From positions 283,000 through 346,999 of the forward strand of contig NZ_JAKZFT010000003.1 in NCBI RefSeq assembly GCF_022808985.1: a DNA stretch of 64,000 bases, read 5' to 3'. Below, in pieces: positions 34,720 through 44,254 of the stretch. Each line of letters starts with the position of its first letter. Position 1 is the first letter of the stretch. The translations under genes were made by a program, and so were the position numbers. The notes beneath the pieces are model-generated. The model had not been told where the DNA came from and did not search any database. It saw nothing but the letters and a program-made list of their open reading frames with translations. This stretch comes from Geotalea sp. SG265 (lineage in GTDB: Bacteria > Desulfobacterota > Desulfuromonadia > Geobacterales > Geobacteraceae).

Positions 34720-36693
34720 TTATTGCTTTCCGACAATATGACAGTCATCGCACGATCTGGCAGCAAAGGGAGGATGGATCGTCTCCTTGAAGAACTTGGG
34801 GTCCTTGGATGCATGGGGATCATGACAGCTCATGCATTTGATGTTGCCGACGGCGATGTTCAGGTGCGCCTTGGCAAAGGCAGCATCCTTGTAGTCATGG
34901 CATTGGGAACAGACCTCAACCGGCTGGCTGGGCAAAAGCGGCTTCACCTTGCTGAAATGGGGGCTGTGGCACTCCTGGCAGTTCTTCTGCGCCGGTGGAT
35001 GCGGGTTCTCCTTGGTGATTTTCTCCTTGATCGGTTTGTGACAGTTCACACACAGATCCGGCACCTGGGCCAGGAGCAGTCGGGAAAGCTTCGACTTGTG
35101 GGGGCTGTGGCACTTGGTGCACTCTCCTGCCATAACAGGAGGATGTTTACTTCCCGCTGCATTCAGTCCTTTTTCAAGGGTATCGTGGCAACCGAAGCAG
35201 GTGACATCCTGTTTCTGGCGAAGCATACCGTCGAACGCACTGGCATGGGGGTTATGGCAGGACAGGCAGTCCCCGTCCGCAAAGGGCTGGTGATTGGTAC
35301 CACCCGCCTCGGGTTTGATCAGGTCGCTGTGGCACGGCTCGCATAGTTTGGGCACCGACTCCTTGAGGATGTATTTCTGCTGGGCGCCGTGGGCCGCGTG
35401 ACATGCGCTGCAGGTTCCCTGCAGCACCGGCTTGTGGGTGTGGCTCTGTTTGAACATTCCTTCCAGAGCCGAGTGACAGCCATAGCAGACGGCATCCATG
35501 CGGTCTTTCAGGATTTTCGGTACCCCCGAGCCATGGGGGTTGTGGCAGGCATCACATTCGCCGTCGGCAACCGGCGGATGGGGGACCTTGATGTTTTTCT
35601 GGGCTTCCTTGACCTTCTGGTGGCAGGTGTAGCAAAGGTCCGCTCCCTGGGCCACCAGGAGTTTCTTGAATTTGGCGGCGTGGGGCCGGTGGCAAGAGAT
35701 GCAGCCTTTCCCCTGGGTAACCGCCGCATGCTTGTAGAGCGGAATCTCCTTTTTGTTGTCGTGGCAGGTCACACAGAGGTTGTTCCCTTCCTCGATCAGC
35801 AGCGTCGCATACTCGGAAGCATGGGGATTATGGCAGGAGAGGCAGTCGCCGCTCTTGAACGGGTCATGCTCCACAGTGCCGCCATCTTTGAGCTTGACTG
35901 CCTCATGGCACTGGTAACAGAGTTCGCTCCCCTTCGCGGACACGGCAAAGGGATTCGGCGCGTTTGCCGGCTGATGACAGCCATCACAGCCGCTGGTGGC
36001 GACGGGATTGTGGGCGCTCACCTTCAAAAGCTTCGGTTGTATGGAGGAATGGGGATTGTGACAGGTGGTGCAGCGGCTATTCTCCACCGGGTAGTTCTCA
36101 TGGGCTTTCCGGAACCCTGCAGCGCCGCTGTCGTGACAGCCGAGACAGAGCTTCGGTTCCGCCTGGGTCAGAAGGTTCTTTTGATCGGAGCTGTGGGCCA
36201 GGTGGCACGCCTTGCACCCCTCCTTGGTCAAGACCCCATGCACCACCTTTTTTTCAAACTTGTCTTTCTTGTGGCACTGGTAACAGATCTCATTCCCTTC
36301 CGCATTGAGAAGGTATCTGGCGTTGGAAGCGTGGGGATTGTGGCACAGGGAACACTTGCCCGATTTGAGCGCCGTGTGGACATTCGGCTTGTTCATGCCG
36401 ATTTTTTCCTTGCTGTGGCACTTGAAACAGAGGGTATTTGCCGGCCCTTTAAGTATCAGTTTCGGCACGATGCCATGGCGCTGATGGCATTCCTCGCACT
36501 TCTTCTCCTTTACCACCGGATGCACGTCCTTCATGCCCAGGTACTTGTCGGCGAACTTCTTGTGGCAGTCCAGGCAGTCCTTGGTAACGAACTTCTTGGC
36601 CGCGTGGGAAGTCGTCGACATGAGGCAGACCGCCCCGAACAAAACCACTATCGCCATAAGCAGGGAGTAGCGTCGCGTGTTCATTTCCTTCAT
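34720..36693 (-). CDS. 26-heme c-type cytochrome
   Basis: The 657-residue secreted protein has a signal peptide (cleavage near SHA/AKK, residue 31) and twenty-six CxxCH sites by direct count, one per 25 residues. Repeat units alternate LC..CH and C.SCHNPHAS with basic spacers. Such repeats indicate growth by tandem duplication. It probably conducts electrons over a long path in the periplasm or at the cell surface. My recollection is that the G. sulfurreducens omcS neighbourhood also encodes a cytochrome of this size. It lies 12 nt from the 16-heme gene and shares its operon. Confidence 0.94.
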   Translation of the reverse strand: MKEMNTRRYSLLMAIVVLFGAVCLMSTTSHAAKKFVTKDCLDCHKKFADKYLGMKDVHPVVKEKKCEECHQRHGIVPKLILKGPANTLCFKCHSKEKIGMNKPNVHTALKSGKCSLCHNPHASNARYLLNAEGNEICYQCHKKDKFEKKVVHGVLTKEGCKACHLAHSSDQKNLLTQAEPKLCLGCHDSGAAGFRKAHENYPVENSRCTTCHNPHSSIQPKLLKVSAHNPVATSGCDGCHQPANAPNPFAVSAKGSELCYQCHEAVKLKDGGTVEHDPFKSGDCLSCHNPHASEYATLLIEEGNNLCVTCHDNKKEIPLYKHAAVTQGKGCISCHRPHAAKFKKLLVAQGADLCYTCHQKVKEAQKNIKVPHPPVADGECDACHNPHGSGVPKILKDRMDAVCYGCHSALEGMFKQSHTHKPVLQGTCSACHAAHGAQQKYILKESVPKLCEPCHSDLIKPEAGGTNHQPFADGDCLSCHNPHASAFDGMLRQKQDVTCFGCHDTLEKGLNAAGSKHPPVMAGECTKCHSPHKSKLSRLLLAQVPDLCVNCHKPIKEKITKENPHPPAQKNCQECHSPHFSKVKPLLPSQPVEVCSQCHDYKDAAFAKAHLNIAVGNIKCMSCHDPHASKDPKFFKETIHPPFAARSCDDCHIVGKQ

Positions 36694-36762
36694 GATTTGT
36701 CCCCTAACTTTCCAGATAGTGCTCCTGTGCGGCCGTACAGCAACCGCACAGGCCGCTGGATA

Positions 36763-38526
36763 TTAATTGCCGGTAAGGTAAATCTTGACCGGATAGGCCT
36801 TTTTCAGCTTTTCAGACCACTGGTCAACGGTCTTGTTGAGTTTAGAGGCGAACATCTCGTTGAAGATCCTCTTCCTTTCCTTCTCCAGAGGTGAATGGGT
36901 CGCCGGAACGACCTTCTTCACCTGTAGGACATAGAAGTACCCCTCAGGAGAGGCATACATGCGGACATCATCTTCCTTGGCATCCTGGACCGTCTCGCGA
37001 ATGCCGTCAGGCATGGTGGCGATGGACAACAGCTTGCCGGAGAACTCAAGCAGGTGTTCGCTCTGGGCTTTGTCCACCTGCCCTTCGGCGTTGTTTTTCA
37101 CCCAGTCGAAGTCGATTCCCTTCTTCAACTTCTCCATGTTCTCTTCCGCGGCGTTCTTTTTCTGGAAGACAAGGCCCTGGGCCTTGACCATGGCGGGAAT
37201 GGTGTAGTCGTTGAGATGCTCCTTGTAGTATGCAGCGATGTCATCATCGGACACTTTCACATCCGGCGCGACAACGGTGCTGATGAACTGGCCGAAGACG
37301 ATGGAATTGCGGTACTCGTTCACATCGTGCTTATATTCGGCAGATTGGTCGATCCCCTGGCTTTTGGCTTCGGTGATGAAGGCAACGCGATAGATCAGGT
37401 TATCAAGGGCAACCCTTTTGACCGAGTTCACTTCCTTCTGCTTGATCGCTTCGTCGATGCCATGGTAGAAGCGGCCAGCCAGGGCATCGGCCAGATCCGC
37501 AACGGTGATGGCTTCTCCACCCTTCATCTTGACCACTACACGCTTGTCTTTGGCGAGAACCTTGAAGCCTGGTTTTGCCGCCTCGAAATTCAGCTGCTTG
37601 AGCAGTTTCTCGTTAACGGTGGCGTATTTCTTTGCCAGATCCTTATTGTATTTGGTCAGAATTTCCGTCTGCTTGATTTCCAGGGCTTTCTTCTCCGCTG
37701 CTTCCTTGGCTTGAACATCACCGGCCGGATAGCGGACGTCCTCAAGCTTGATGACAGTGAATGCGGGCCCCACAGGGATTACCGGGCTGACAGATCCCAC
37801 TTTCATCATGGATACCGCGTTGGCAACGTAAGGCAGCAGGGCTTTCGGCTGGATATACTGACCTTCCTTGATCCCTTCGGCCTTTTTGCCGTCGATGAGC
37901 TTGTCGGCAAGCTCGTCGAATTTGCCGCCGGCAGCGATCTGCTTGACCAGTGTTTCCGCGTCCTCCTTCTTGTCCAGCTTAACGGAACGGATTTTCCACT
38001 CTTTGACGGCATCCTTATAGAACTGCTCCACCAGCTTGCTATCCGGCTTCAAGTCTTTCAGTTGCTTCATCTTCAGCATGTCCCGCAGATGGTCCATCTT
38101 GTAAGCATCAATGGCTGTCTTGACCTCCGGCGTTTCCTCGATCCCCATGTTGGTCGCCTCGGCGAGGATCAGCCTGGTATTGATCAGACGGTTAAGGACT
38201 TTCATGTAGTCCTTTTTGATTCCTGATTTGCCCTCGGAAGCCTGCTGCTGGTGCAGACCGGCCAGGGCAGCCTTCAGCTCTTCCAGCAGGATCGGTTCGT
38301 CATTGACCGCTGCCAGCGGCGTTTTGTCGAAACTGGCGGCAAAGATGGGAAATTTGACCGCTATCTGGGATTCTTCCGCCTCATTGGGTTTCCCATTGGC
38401 CGCTTCCGTTCCGGTAACTGCGGAAGGTTTTACGTCCTCTGTCTTGGCATCGGCTGCAATAGCTGATGTGGCGACTGCCATGACCAATCCTGAAACAACT
38501 GCCATACTCTGAATGATCTTTTTCAT
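36763..38526 (-). CDS. Periplasmic parvulin-type peptidyl-prolyl isomerase with two domains
   Basis: The 587-residue protein has a signal peptide (about 24 residues, ending AIAA), a SurA/PpiD-like helical region (about 70-170), a first parvulin-like domain (about 175-280; AETLVKQIAAGGKFDELA, VSPVIPVGPAFTVIKLEDVR), another helical section, and a degenerate second parvulin-like domain (about 446-550; GYFYVLQVKKVV). It likely chaperones outer-membrane or multiheme proteins made from the same operon. The ATG at 38526 follows AAGGGG; the longer ORF start at 38637 would precede the signal peptide. A sigma70-type promoter lies at 38649-38676. Confidence 0.85.
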   Translation of the reverse strand: MKKIIQSMAVVSGLVMAVATSAIAADAKTEDVKPSAVTGTEAANGKPNEAEESQIAVKFPIFAASFDKTPLAAVNDEPILLEELKAALAGLHQQQASEGKSGIKKDYMKVLNRLINTRLILAEATNMGIEETPEVKTAIDAYKMDHLRDMLKMKQLKDLKPDSKLVEQFYKDAVKEWKIRSVKLDKKEDAETLVKQIAAGGKFDELADKLIDGKKAEGIKEGQYIQPKALLPYVANAVSMMKVGSVSPVIPVGPAFTVIKLEDVRYPAGDVQAKEAAEKKALEIKQTEILTKYNKDLAKKYATVNEKLLKQLNFEAAKPGFKVLAKDKRVVVKMKGGEAITVADLADALAGRFYHGIDEAIKQKEVNSVKRVALDNLIYRVAFITEAKSQGIDQSAEYKHDVNEYRNSIVFGQFISTVVAPDVKVSDDDIAAYYKEHLNDYTIPAMVKAQGLVFQKKNAAEENMEKLKKGIDFDWVKNNAEGQVDKAQSEHLLEFSGKLLSIATMPDGIRETVQDAKEDDVRMYASPEGYFYVLQVKKVVPATHSPLEKERKRIFNEMFASKLNKTVDQWSEKLKKAYPVKIYLTGN

Positions 38527-38648
38527 GTGACCCCTTTGCTTACCTAGTGTTTCTACAAGCGTATTGCCGACTGGCCGAAATTCGCTCACGCTGCTTATGC
38601 TCAGCGCGGTGGCGGTTTTTTTATTAAAGTTTAACAATCCTTTCTCCT

Positions 38649-38676
38649 AGTATAGTGCCCACTGCTTTAAATTCAA
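38649..38676 (-). promoter_or_regulatory. Sigma70-type promoter of the isomerase/multiheme cytochrome operon
   Basis: On the minus strand TTGAAT (38676-38671), a 16-bp spacer and TATACT (38654-38649) lie about 120 bases upstream of the ATG at 38526. Confidence 0.65.
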
Positions 38677-38713
38677 TTTACCTACCGATTCATCGAAATT
38701 TTAACAACAGGTG

Positions 38714-39853
38714 CTAATGGTTGACCAGCACGGCCGGTTGACGGAGGCGATCGACGATGCCGCGAATCATCTCGCCGGCCAGACAGCTGGCGGTGCTGAT
38801 TCTGCCGATATTGAAGAAATGCACCCGTTCTTCTCCGGTGTTATAGCTGTCGGTGGCGAGGACGGTCATGTGGCTTGCCTTATCGAGCATTGATGCGGAA
38901 AACTCCACGACGGGAATACCCGCCTCGCCACGGGCATCTTGGTATTCGAGTACCTTGCCCGTGACAACGACATTTGCCTGCAGGACGTCGAAGATGACAT
39001 CGGCGTTGGCATTGGACATCCCCCCCTCCATGATGAGCCGGTACTGCAAAAGCTTGTTCCTCACCATGCCCGGCTCAACCACCTGGAAATTACCCAGCTG
39101 CTGCAGTTCTTTGAGGAAATGGAGAGCCATTATTTCCCCCGCATACTTGCGGCCACTCCTGTTATAAAAAGGGAGGATCACCACCCGGAAGCGCTTATCG
39201 GGGGAAAGCCCCTGGCGGAAGAATTGGCGCGGGGGAAATGATTTCTGCGGCATCTTTGCCGGGTCGAGCCTGAAACCGGCTTCCCGCGCCGAGGCAAGGG
39301 ACACGGCAAGCTGCTGCAACCCCTGTTGGGAGAGTTTCCCCGCATCCCTGACGGTCCCGGTTTCGAAAAGGCCCGGAGAATCGTTCCCCGACAGGGCAAG
39401 ACTATCCATCCAGAGAATGTGCGGATCGGTGCCGGTACTCACCAGCCTTGAAGTCATGACAAGCTTGGGAGGGTAGCTGTCCGCATAGAACTCCAGCGAA
39501 GACACCAGGACACCCTTGACCCCTTCCTCTTCCGCGAAGAGTTTGGCGGACTCTTCATCCACGCCACCCACATGGCGAATCCGATGCCGGGCCATGAACT
39601 GGTCCAGGGCTCCCTCGCCAAGCACCTCGAATCCCGCGGATTCCACCTTTTCCTCCAGGGTTTTCCGCAACTCTTTCAGGGGTGCTTTGCCACCGCTCAG
39701 ATTCTCGATGGGAAGAACCGCAACGCGGTATCCTGCCTTGTCGACTGGCTGGGGAGGCTTGAGCACCTGGGATTGCCCCGCACAGCCGGCCAAAATGAGC
39801 AGCGTAGCCAGCGCCGAGAGCAGTTTATGGAAGAAGCTTGTTGACCAGGTCAT
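38714..39853 (-). CDS. Lipoprotein with two GNA1162/CsgG-like domains
   Basis: The 379-residue protein has a lipobox (LILAGCAGQ, Cys at residue 24). Two related segments follow, YRVAVLPIENLSGGKAPL near 40 and FRVVILPFYNRSGRKYAG near 225. Each starts with the 'VAVLPF.N.S' strand typical of CsgG, GNA1162 and TolB-N-like periplasmic domains. Such lipoproteins often help build outer-membrane assemblies or secretion pores. The ATG at 39853 lies inside the end of the upstream gene (29-nt overlap), with AAGG upstream, pointing to translational coupling. Confidence 0.75.
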   Translation of the reverse strand: MTWSTSFFHKLLSALATLLILAGCAGQSQVLKPPQPVDKAGYRVAVLPIENLSGGKAPLKELRKTLEEKVESAGFEVLGEGALDQFMARHRIRHVGGVDEESAKLFAEEEGVKGVLVSSLEFYADSYPPKLVMTSRLVSTGTDPHILWMDSLALSGNDSPGLFETGTVRDAGKLSQQGLQQLAVSLASAREAGFRLDPAKMPQKSFPPRQFFRQGLSPDKRFRVVILPFYNRSGRKYAGEIMALHFLKELQQLGNFQVVEPGMVRNKLLQYRLIMEGGMSNANADVIFDVLQANVVVTGKVLEYQDARGEAGIPVVEFSASMLDKASHMTVLATDSYNTGEERVHFFNIGRISTASCLAGEMIRGIVDRLRQPAVLVNH

Positions 39854-40430
39854 CGACAGCCTTTTCAGTAATCGCATTCATGGGTTCGCCGCCGCCGCCG
39901 AAAAGCCGGTCGGTGACGCCGATCCCCCCCTTGGTGGTCGAGGCGCTCCAGACAACCCTGCCGGTCTGAGTCTCGATCATCTGCAGGCTCAGGGAAACGG
40001 CATTGCCTACGGAACTCCCGGAACGGACCTCGCCATACTCCTTGACCGTGCCGATGATCACCGCATCAGCCTTTACAAACCCGGCCAGCTTGATGACCTC
40101 CTCCGTAGAAGGGGCAGCAGGATTGCTGATGCCGGCCCTGATGAGGCCGCGGTTCACTTCGCCCACCGGGACAACGTAGACAGCCCCCGTGGAAAGCAGC
40201 GCCGTCATGAAGACGTCCCGCACCCTGTCGGCGGCAGCATTGTCCCGGGAAAGATTGGCAAAGGGAAGCACCTCCACCGTACGGATGGAGCCAAAATCCA
40301 TATTGCCGTCCCTGAATCCATCTGCAGATTGCATGGAAGCACAGCCCCCCAGGCACATGATCAACAGGAGGAATGCCATGGACCATGCCAGCCCCCTTGC
40401 GCGTAAAATCCTTTTATTCCTGAACTGCAT
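39825..40430 (-). CDS. CsgG/GNA1162-like lipoprotein
   Basis: The 201-residue protein has a lipobox (CLGGCASM, Cys near residue 30). A single domain starts RTVEVLPFANLSRDNAAADRV and continues with VVPVGEVNRGL, ADAVIIGTVKEYGEV and VSLSLQMIETQTGRVVWSAS, the pattern of CsgG- or DUF799-type periplasmic proteins. AGGAG lies 8 bases before the ATG at 40430. Together with the larger lipoprotein and the beta-barrel gene it suggests an outer-membrane export or anchoring apparatus. Confidence 0.8.
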   Translation of the reverse strand: MQFRNKRILRARGLAWSMAFLLLIMCLGGCASMQSADGFRDGNMDFGSIRTVEVLPFANLSRDNAAADRVRDVFMTALLSTGAVYVVPVGEVNRGLIRAGISNPAAPSTEEVIKLAGFVKADAVIIGTVKEYGEVRSGSSVGNAVSLSLQMIETQTGRVVWSASTTKGGIGVTDRLFGGGGEPMNAITEKAVDDLVNKLLP

Positions 40431-40446
40431 ACAGGTACTCCTAAAA

Positions 40447-42675
40447 TTAGAATGACAGGCGCAGAACCGTCGACAGATAACTGGCCTCCGTTGAAGCAAC
40501 AAGCGAGTCGGTTCTGAGCAGTGAATACGAGAGACTGAGCATGGCCTTCGGGGCGACCTTCCAGCTGATCGAAGGGGTCAGGCTGCTGTTTTTTTCGTTA
40601 TTGGTACTGTTGGCGCTCTCGTTGTAAGCGATGTTGAACTGCAGCGCACCATCGGGAAAGGGGGACCAGGTGCCGCCGTAATTCTGGATATACTGGGTTT
40701 TCTTGCTCTCCGCCTGCTGGATCCCAAGGGATGCAAACAGGTAGAGATTGGGAAATGGCCGATAGGTGGCGCCCATCTGCCCGCTCTGGCTCGCGCCGGT
40801 GATCGCAGCTGATGCTCCCAAGCCGGGGGTTCCTCCCGATGCGGAGGTAAGGCTGCGGTTATAGCTCATGGTAAAATTCAGGTCCTGACGCGGAGCGATA
40901 CTTGCGCCGCTGACGAAGGACAGGTTTTCCGATTTCTGCCCACGGGCATCGGTGGAAAGGCTGTACCCGCCGGAAAGGTTGAAAGCGACCCCCTTGTACG
41001 GCTGTGCCGTATTGGTGAGGAAAATCGAATTGCTCTCCGAGGTGCCGTTGACCGCCTGATCGATGCGGCCGCTGTACACCAGGGCATTATTGAGACCGGG
41101 CAATGGAGTTGCCTTGAGCGAAGCGCTGTACAGGTAAGCGGAACTGTGCAGTCCTCCAGACAAAAGGTCTTCCCGGCCAGCACTGGCCCCAACGGTGAAC
41201 ATGCTGTTGAGGCGGTGGTCGTAGGTCAGGTTGTTGTCCAGGACATAGGCCAGCTCTCCGCCGGTGGTATTGGAAAGGGACAGGTTCAGGTTATGGTACA
41301 GGGAGTCGGTGATTTTCGTCCGCACATCCGTATTGAAGGTCTGGCTGAAACGGGACGATGTACCCTGCACCTGGGCCGCCGGCTGGCTGAGAAATGCCTG
41401 CAGGTCCGTCACCTTTATCTGTACACCATTCCACTTTGGATCGACGTTCATAATAGGCCAGTTCACTACGACCTTAATATACTTTGTCTTAACCGGTGCA
41501 TTTAGATCCAGCGTAAACCATTGCTGGGACTGATTGAATTCAGGGGTAGCCGTTACTGTAACATTGCTCATTCTCCAGTTGTCGGTATCTTTATCTTTTA
41601 GCCAAATCTGCCATGTAAAATAGCTTTTCATCTGTTGCAACAGATAACTACTGGTTAAATTTGATCCACTCACCGATACAAAAACTTTCAATTTATTTAT
41701 TTCTGTGGGGTTAGAAAAGCCAAGGCCAACGCCCCATACTGCCAAGGGATCAGGAGGCAGCAAGTTAATCCCTACAGATTTAAGATCATCACTTTTCAGT
41801 TCTGTATCGCCAGTTGACTGGGATTGATCGAAGTTATGACTATAAAGCCAAGTGTCATAGTTAATTGCTTCTGTGTCCACAAAACCACCATTACCAGCCT
41901 TGGTGGTGGAGGTGAGATGGTTGAGGTTGTAATGGGCATATACCGAGACCCGCCGGTTGAAAAACTGATCCGAATAACCGACCGAACCGTTGTTGAGCAG
42001 AGAGGTGTTGTCGGTGCCGTGCAGGTTGTCCATGGTCTCGGTGCCGGTAAACTGATAACCTAGCTTTAATGCCTTGTAGGTATATTGTGACCCCAGTGTC
42101 GCCATATTGGTGGTCATGTCCTGGGTTACCCGGTCCACATCGAAGGTGTTGGCGTGGGAAAGCCTGACCGAGAGATCGGGAAGACCTACCGGACGCCAGC
42201 CGAAGGAAGCATGGTATTCATCGTTGACCGTCGAGGGGACCAGTTCCTGGGTACCACTCTGCCAGTTCTGGTTGCGGGAATATCCCAGCGCCGCCTGGTA
42301 GAGCGAGTTGTTGAGCATGAGATCCAGGTAGGGTGACAGGGTCGTGGACTTGGAGCGGGAACTCGTGCCCATATCATGCATTGTGTTGATGTCCTGCAGG
42401 AACGTGGAACCTGCAGACAGCTTCAGCAAGGGAAACAGGCTGCTGTCCAGGGACAGGTTGTATTTGTGCATGAAATCGGTCCCCCTGCTGTCCGAGGTCA
42501 CCATCCCCGCTCCATCCTTCGACTTGCTCCGGGACAGATAGGCATCGAACTCAGCGCTGCCGTTTATCACGTCTGCCCATGATTTCATGCTGAATGCTGC
42601 CCCGAGAGCCATGGCCATAACTACGCAGCAACTCCACCGCCACGCGGATCCGCTTCCCTTTCCAAGGCGAAACAC
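40447..42675 (-). CDS. Large outer-membrane beta-barrel protein with central inserted domain
   Basis: The 742-residue protein has a signal peptide (cleavage near SWA/DVI, residue 34). Many amphipathic strands with alternating polar and aromatic residues are present, and it ends LRLSF, a typical barrel C-terminus. Residues about 310-440 look like a jelly-roll, discoidin-like domain (WFTLDLNAPVKTKYIKVVVNW) inserted between barrel halves. DNA for about residues 255-380 is more AT-rich than the flanks. There are no heme motifs. It may be the pore of a porin-cytochrome-like conduit or an export channel. The start is GTG, 4 nt after the upstream gene. Confidence 0.8.
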   Translation of the reverse strand: MFRLGKGSGSAWRWSCCVVMAMALGAAFSMKSWADVINGSAEFDAYLSRSKSKDGAGMVTSDSRGTDFMHKYNLSLDSSLFPLLKLSAGSTFLQDINTMHDMGTSSRSKSTTLSPYLDLMLNNSLYQAALGYSRNQNWQSGTQELVPSTVNDEYHASFGWRPVGLPDLSVRLSHANTFDVDRVTQDMTTNMATLGSQYTYKALKLGYQFTGTETMDNLHGTDNTSLLNNGSVGYSDQFFNRRVSVYAHYNLNHLTSTTKAGNGGFVDTEAINYDTWLYSHNFDQSQSTGDTELKSDDLKSVGINLLPPDPLAVWGVGLGFSNPTEINKLKVFVSVSGSNLTSSYLLQQMKSYFTWQIWLKDKDTDNWRMSNVTVTATPEFNQSQQWFTLDLNAPVKTKYIKVVVNWPIMNVDPKWNGVQIKVTDLQAFLSQPAAQVQGTSSRFSQTFNTDVRTKITDSLYHNLNLSLSNTTGGELAYVLDNNLTYDHRLNSMFTVGASAGREDLLSGGLHSSAYLYSASLKATPLPGLNNALVYSGRIDQAVNGTSESNSIFLTNTAQPYKGVAFNLSGGYSLSTDARGQKSENLSFVSGASIAPRQDLNFTMSYNRSLTSASGGTPGLGASAAITGASQSGQMGATYRPFPNLYLFASLGIQQAESKKTQYIQNYGGTWSPFPDGALQFNIAYNESANSTNNEKNSSLTPSISWKVAPKAMLSLSYSLLRTDSLVASTEASYLSTVLRLSF

Positions 42676-42679
42676 TTAC

Positions 42680-44098
42680 CTATCTCTCCCCCATGAGGGA
42701 TACCCGGAACGGGGCCTCATCGACGTCGAAACGACCGACCACATCCTTTGTCACCAGATTGATTACTTCAACCATCTTCCTGTCGCCACTGAGCACATAG
42801 AGGTTGTTCTGCTCGCCGTCTATGGTCATGTAAGCGGCGCTGCCGGAGGTGGCGATGGTGCCGAGGGATATGAACGTGGAAGGCTCGAAAACCTCTATCT
42901 CCGACCCCAATTGCTTACCCATGTAAATAAGATTGGTCATGGTATCGAGCTTGATACTGCTGGTCCCCATGCCGATGCGGTAGCGCTGGTGCAGCGCCAG
43001 GGATGGGAATGGGCTCAGCACCCTGACGAACGGGCTCATGTCGTGCACTGTGTAGAGAATGTCCCCGTTCCGGCTGAACTGGCCACGGGTCAGTCCGGGC
43101 TCGGAGGGTACCGCAGCTGCCTCGGTTCGTGATGGGAGATCAATGACCGACATCGTCTGGGAAAGGATGTTGAAAACATAGGCCCTGGTGCCCGCAGGGT
43201 CGAGGAGAATCGATGTGGGCTTGTTGCCCACCTTGACCCTGCCCGTTTCCAGATTGGACACCGGGTCTATGAAGCTGACCGTATCCGAGCCGCTATTCAC
43301 CGCCAGCAGGAGTTTTCCGTCAGGAGTCAGGGCAAGCTCCTCGGGAGCATCTCCCGGTTTGAGCCTGATGCGGTTCGTTATTTCGCCAAGGGTTACGTCA
43401 AGCACCTCCACCGCGTCATCACCGGAAAGGGCCACATAGGCACGGCGCCGCAACTGGTCTATGGCCAGCCCCTTGGGTTCTGCACCGGTGGCGATGACAC
43501 CGACGACTTCCAGGTATTGCTTGTCGAAGACCGTCAGTGTGTTGGAACCGGAATTACTGACGTAGCCGGTCAGTCCGGTGACCGGCTTTCCTGCCGGCGT
43601 CACCGTAAAAACTGGATTGAAGCTGTAACCTGTCGTGACCGACTGGTCGTAGTTGAAGGTAAGAGACTGAAAGGTGGCCTTCTTTTGAGTGATGGTGAAC
43701 CTGCAGTCGATACGGGCCGGCTTTTCGGGTACGAGAAGCCGTTCATCCCCCTCCTCATCCTGGAGAGTCGCACCGCCGACCCCTATGGCAAGGCCCGCAT
43801 ATTCACCTGGAGGAAGCACCCCCGAGGCAAGAAAGCGTTGGCGGCCTACCGAGTCATTGGAAAAATCCTTGAAGGCAAGGTTAAGGGGGTATTCGCTGCC
43901 GTCATCCTTTACCGCCAGGATCTTGGAAATGGTGAATTTCAGCTGCCGCGCTTCGTGGGGCAATGGACGAACATAGAGGAAGACCTCTCCCTCCCCATCG
44001 AGGGAAGGCTTGATAAAGGGTTTCTGTGCTTCGCAGCCCCCGAGAAAGAGGCTTGCAACAAGCACGACCAAAAATATTTTGAAAGGAGTATGGTTCAC
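42680..44098 (-). CDS. Beta-propeller lipoprotein with N-terminal DUF4382-like domain
   Basis: The 472-residue protein has a GTG start (AGAGG upstream) and a lipobox (FLGGCEAQ). A roughly 150-residue N-terminal beta domain (GEGEVFLYVRPLPHEARQLKFTI... region) resembles DUF4382. A YVTN-type seven-blade propeller follows, with GYVSNSGSNTLTVFD, RAYVALSGDDAVEVLDV and KLLLAVNSGSDTVSFID. It is probably surface- or periplasm-facing and binds protein partners. It sits between the NHL gene and the beta-barrel gene in one minus-strand unit. Confidence 0.85.
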   Translation of the reverse strand: MNHTPFKIFLVVLVASLFLGGCEAQKPFIKPSLDGEGEVFLYVRPLPHEARQLKFTISKILAVKDDGSEYPLNLAFKDFSNDSVGRQRFLASGVLPPGEYAGLAIGVGGATLQDEEGDERLLVPEKPARIDCRFTITQKKATFQSLTFNYDQSVTTGYSFNPVFTVTPAGKPVTGLTGYVSNSGSNTLTVFDKQYLEVVGVIATGAEPKGLAIDQLRRRAYVALSGDDAVEVLDVTLGEITNRIRLKPGDAPEELALTPDGKLLLAVNSGSDTVSFIDPVSNLETGRVKVGNKPTSILLDPAGTRAYVFNILSQTMSVIDLPSRTEAAAVPSEPGLTRGQFSRNGDILYTVHDMSPFVRVLSPFPSLALHQRYRIGMGTSSIKLDTMTNLIYMGKQLGSEIEVFEPSTFISLGTIATSGSAAYMTIDGEQNNLYVLSGDRKMVEVINLVTKDVVGRFDVDEAPFRVSLMGER

Positions 44099-44254
44099 TG
44101 CATCCTCTTTAAGCCTGCACCGATCAGGCTGACCGCCGTTGTGACGGTTAAAGCCCCGATTGGTAGCGGATCGGAGATTTCTACACTCCAATTCTATGAA
44201 TCTCTGCCGGATAAGGATGTGCCGGCGGACACCTCTCGCCGTTTTCAAACCATG

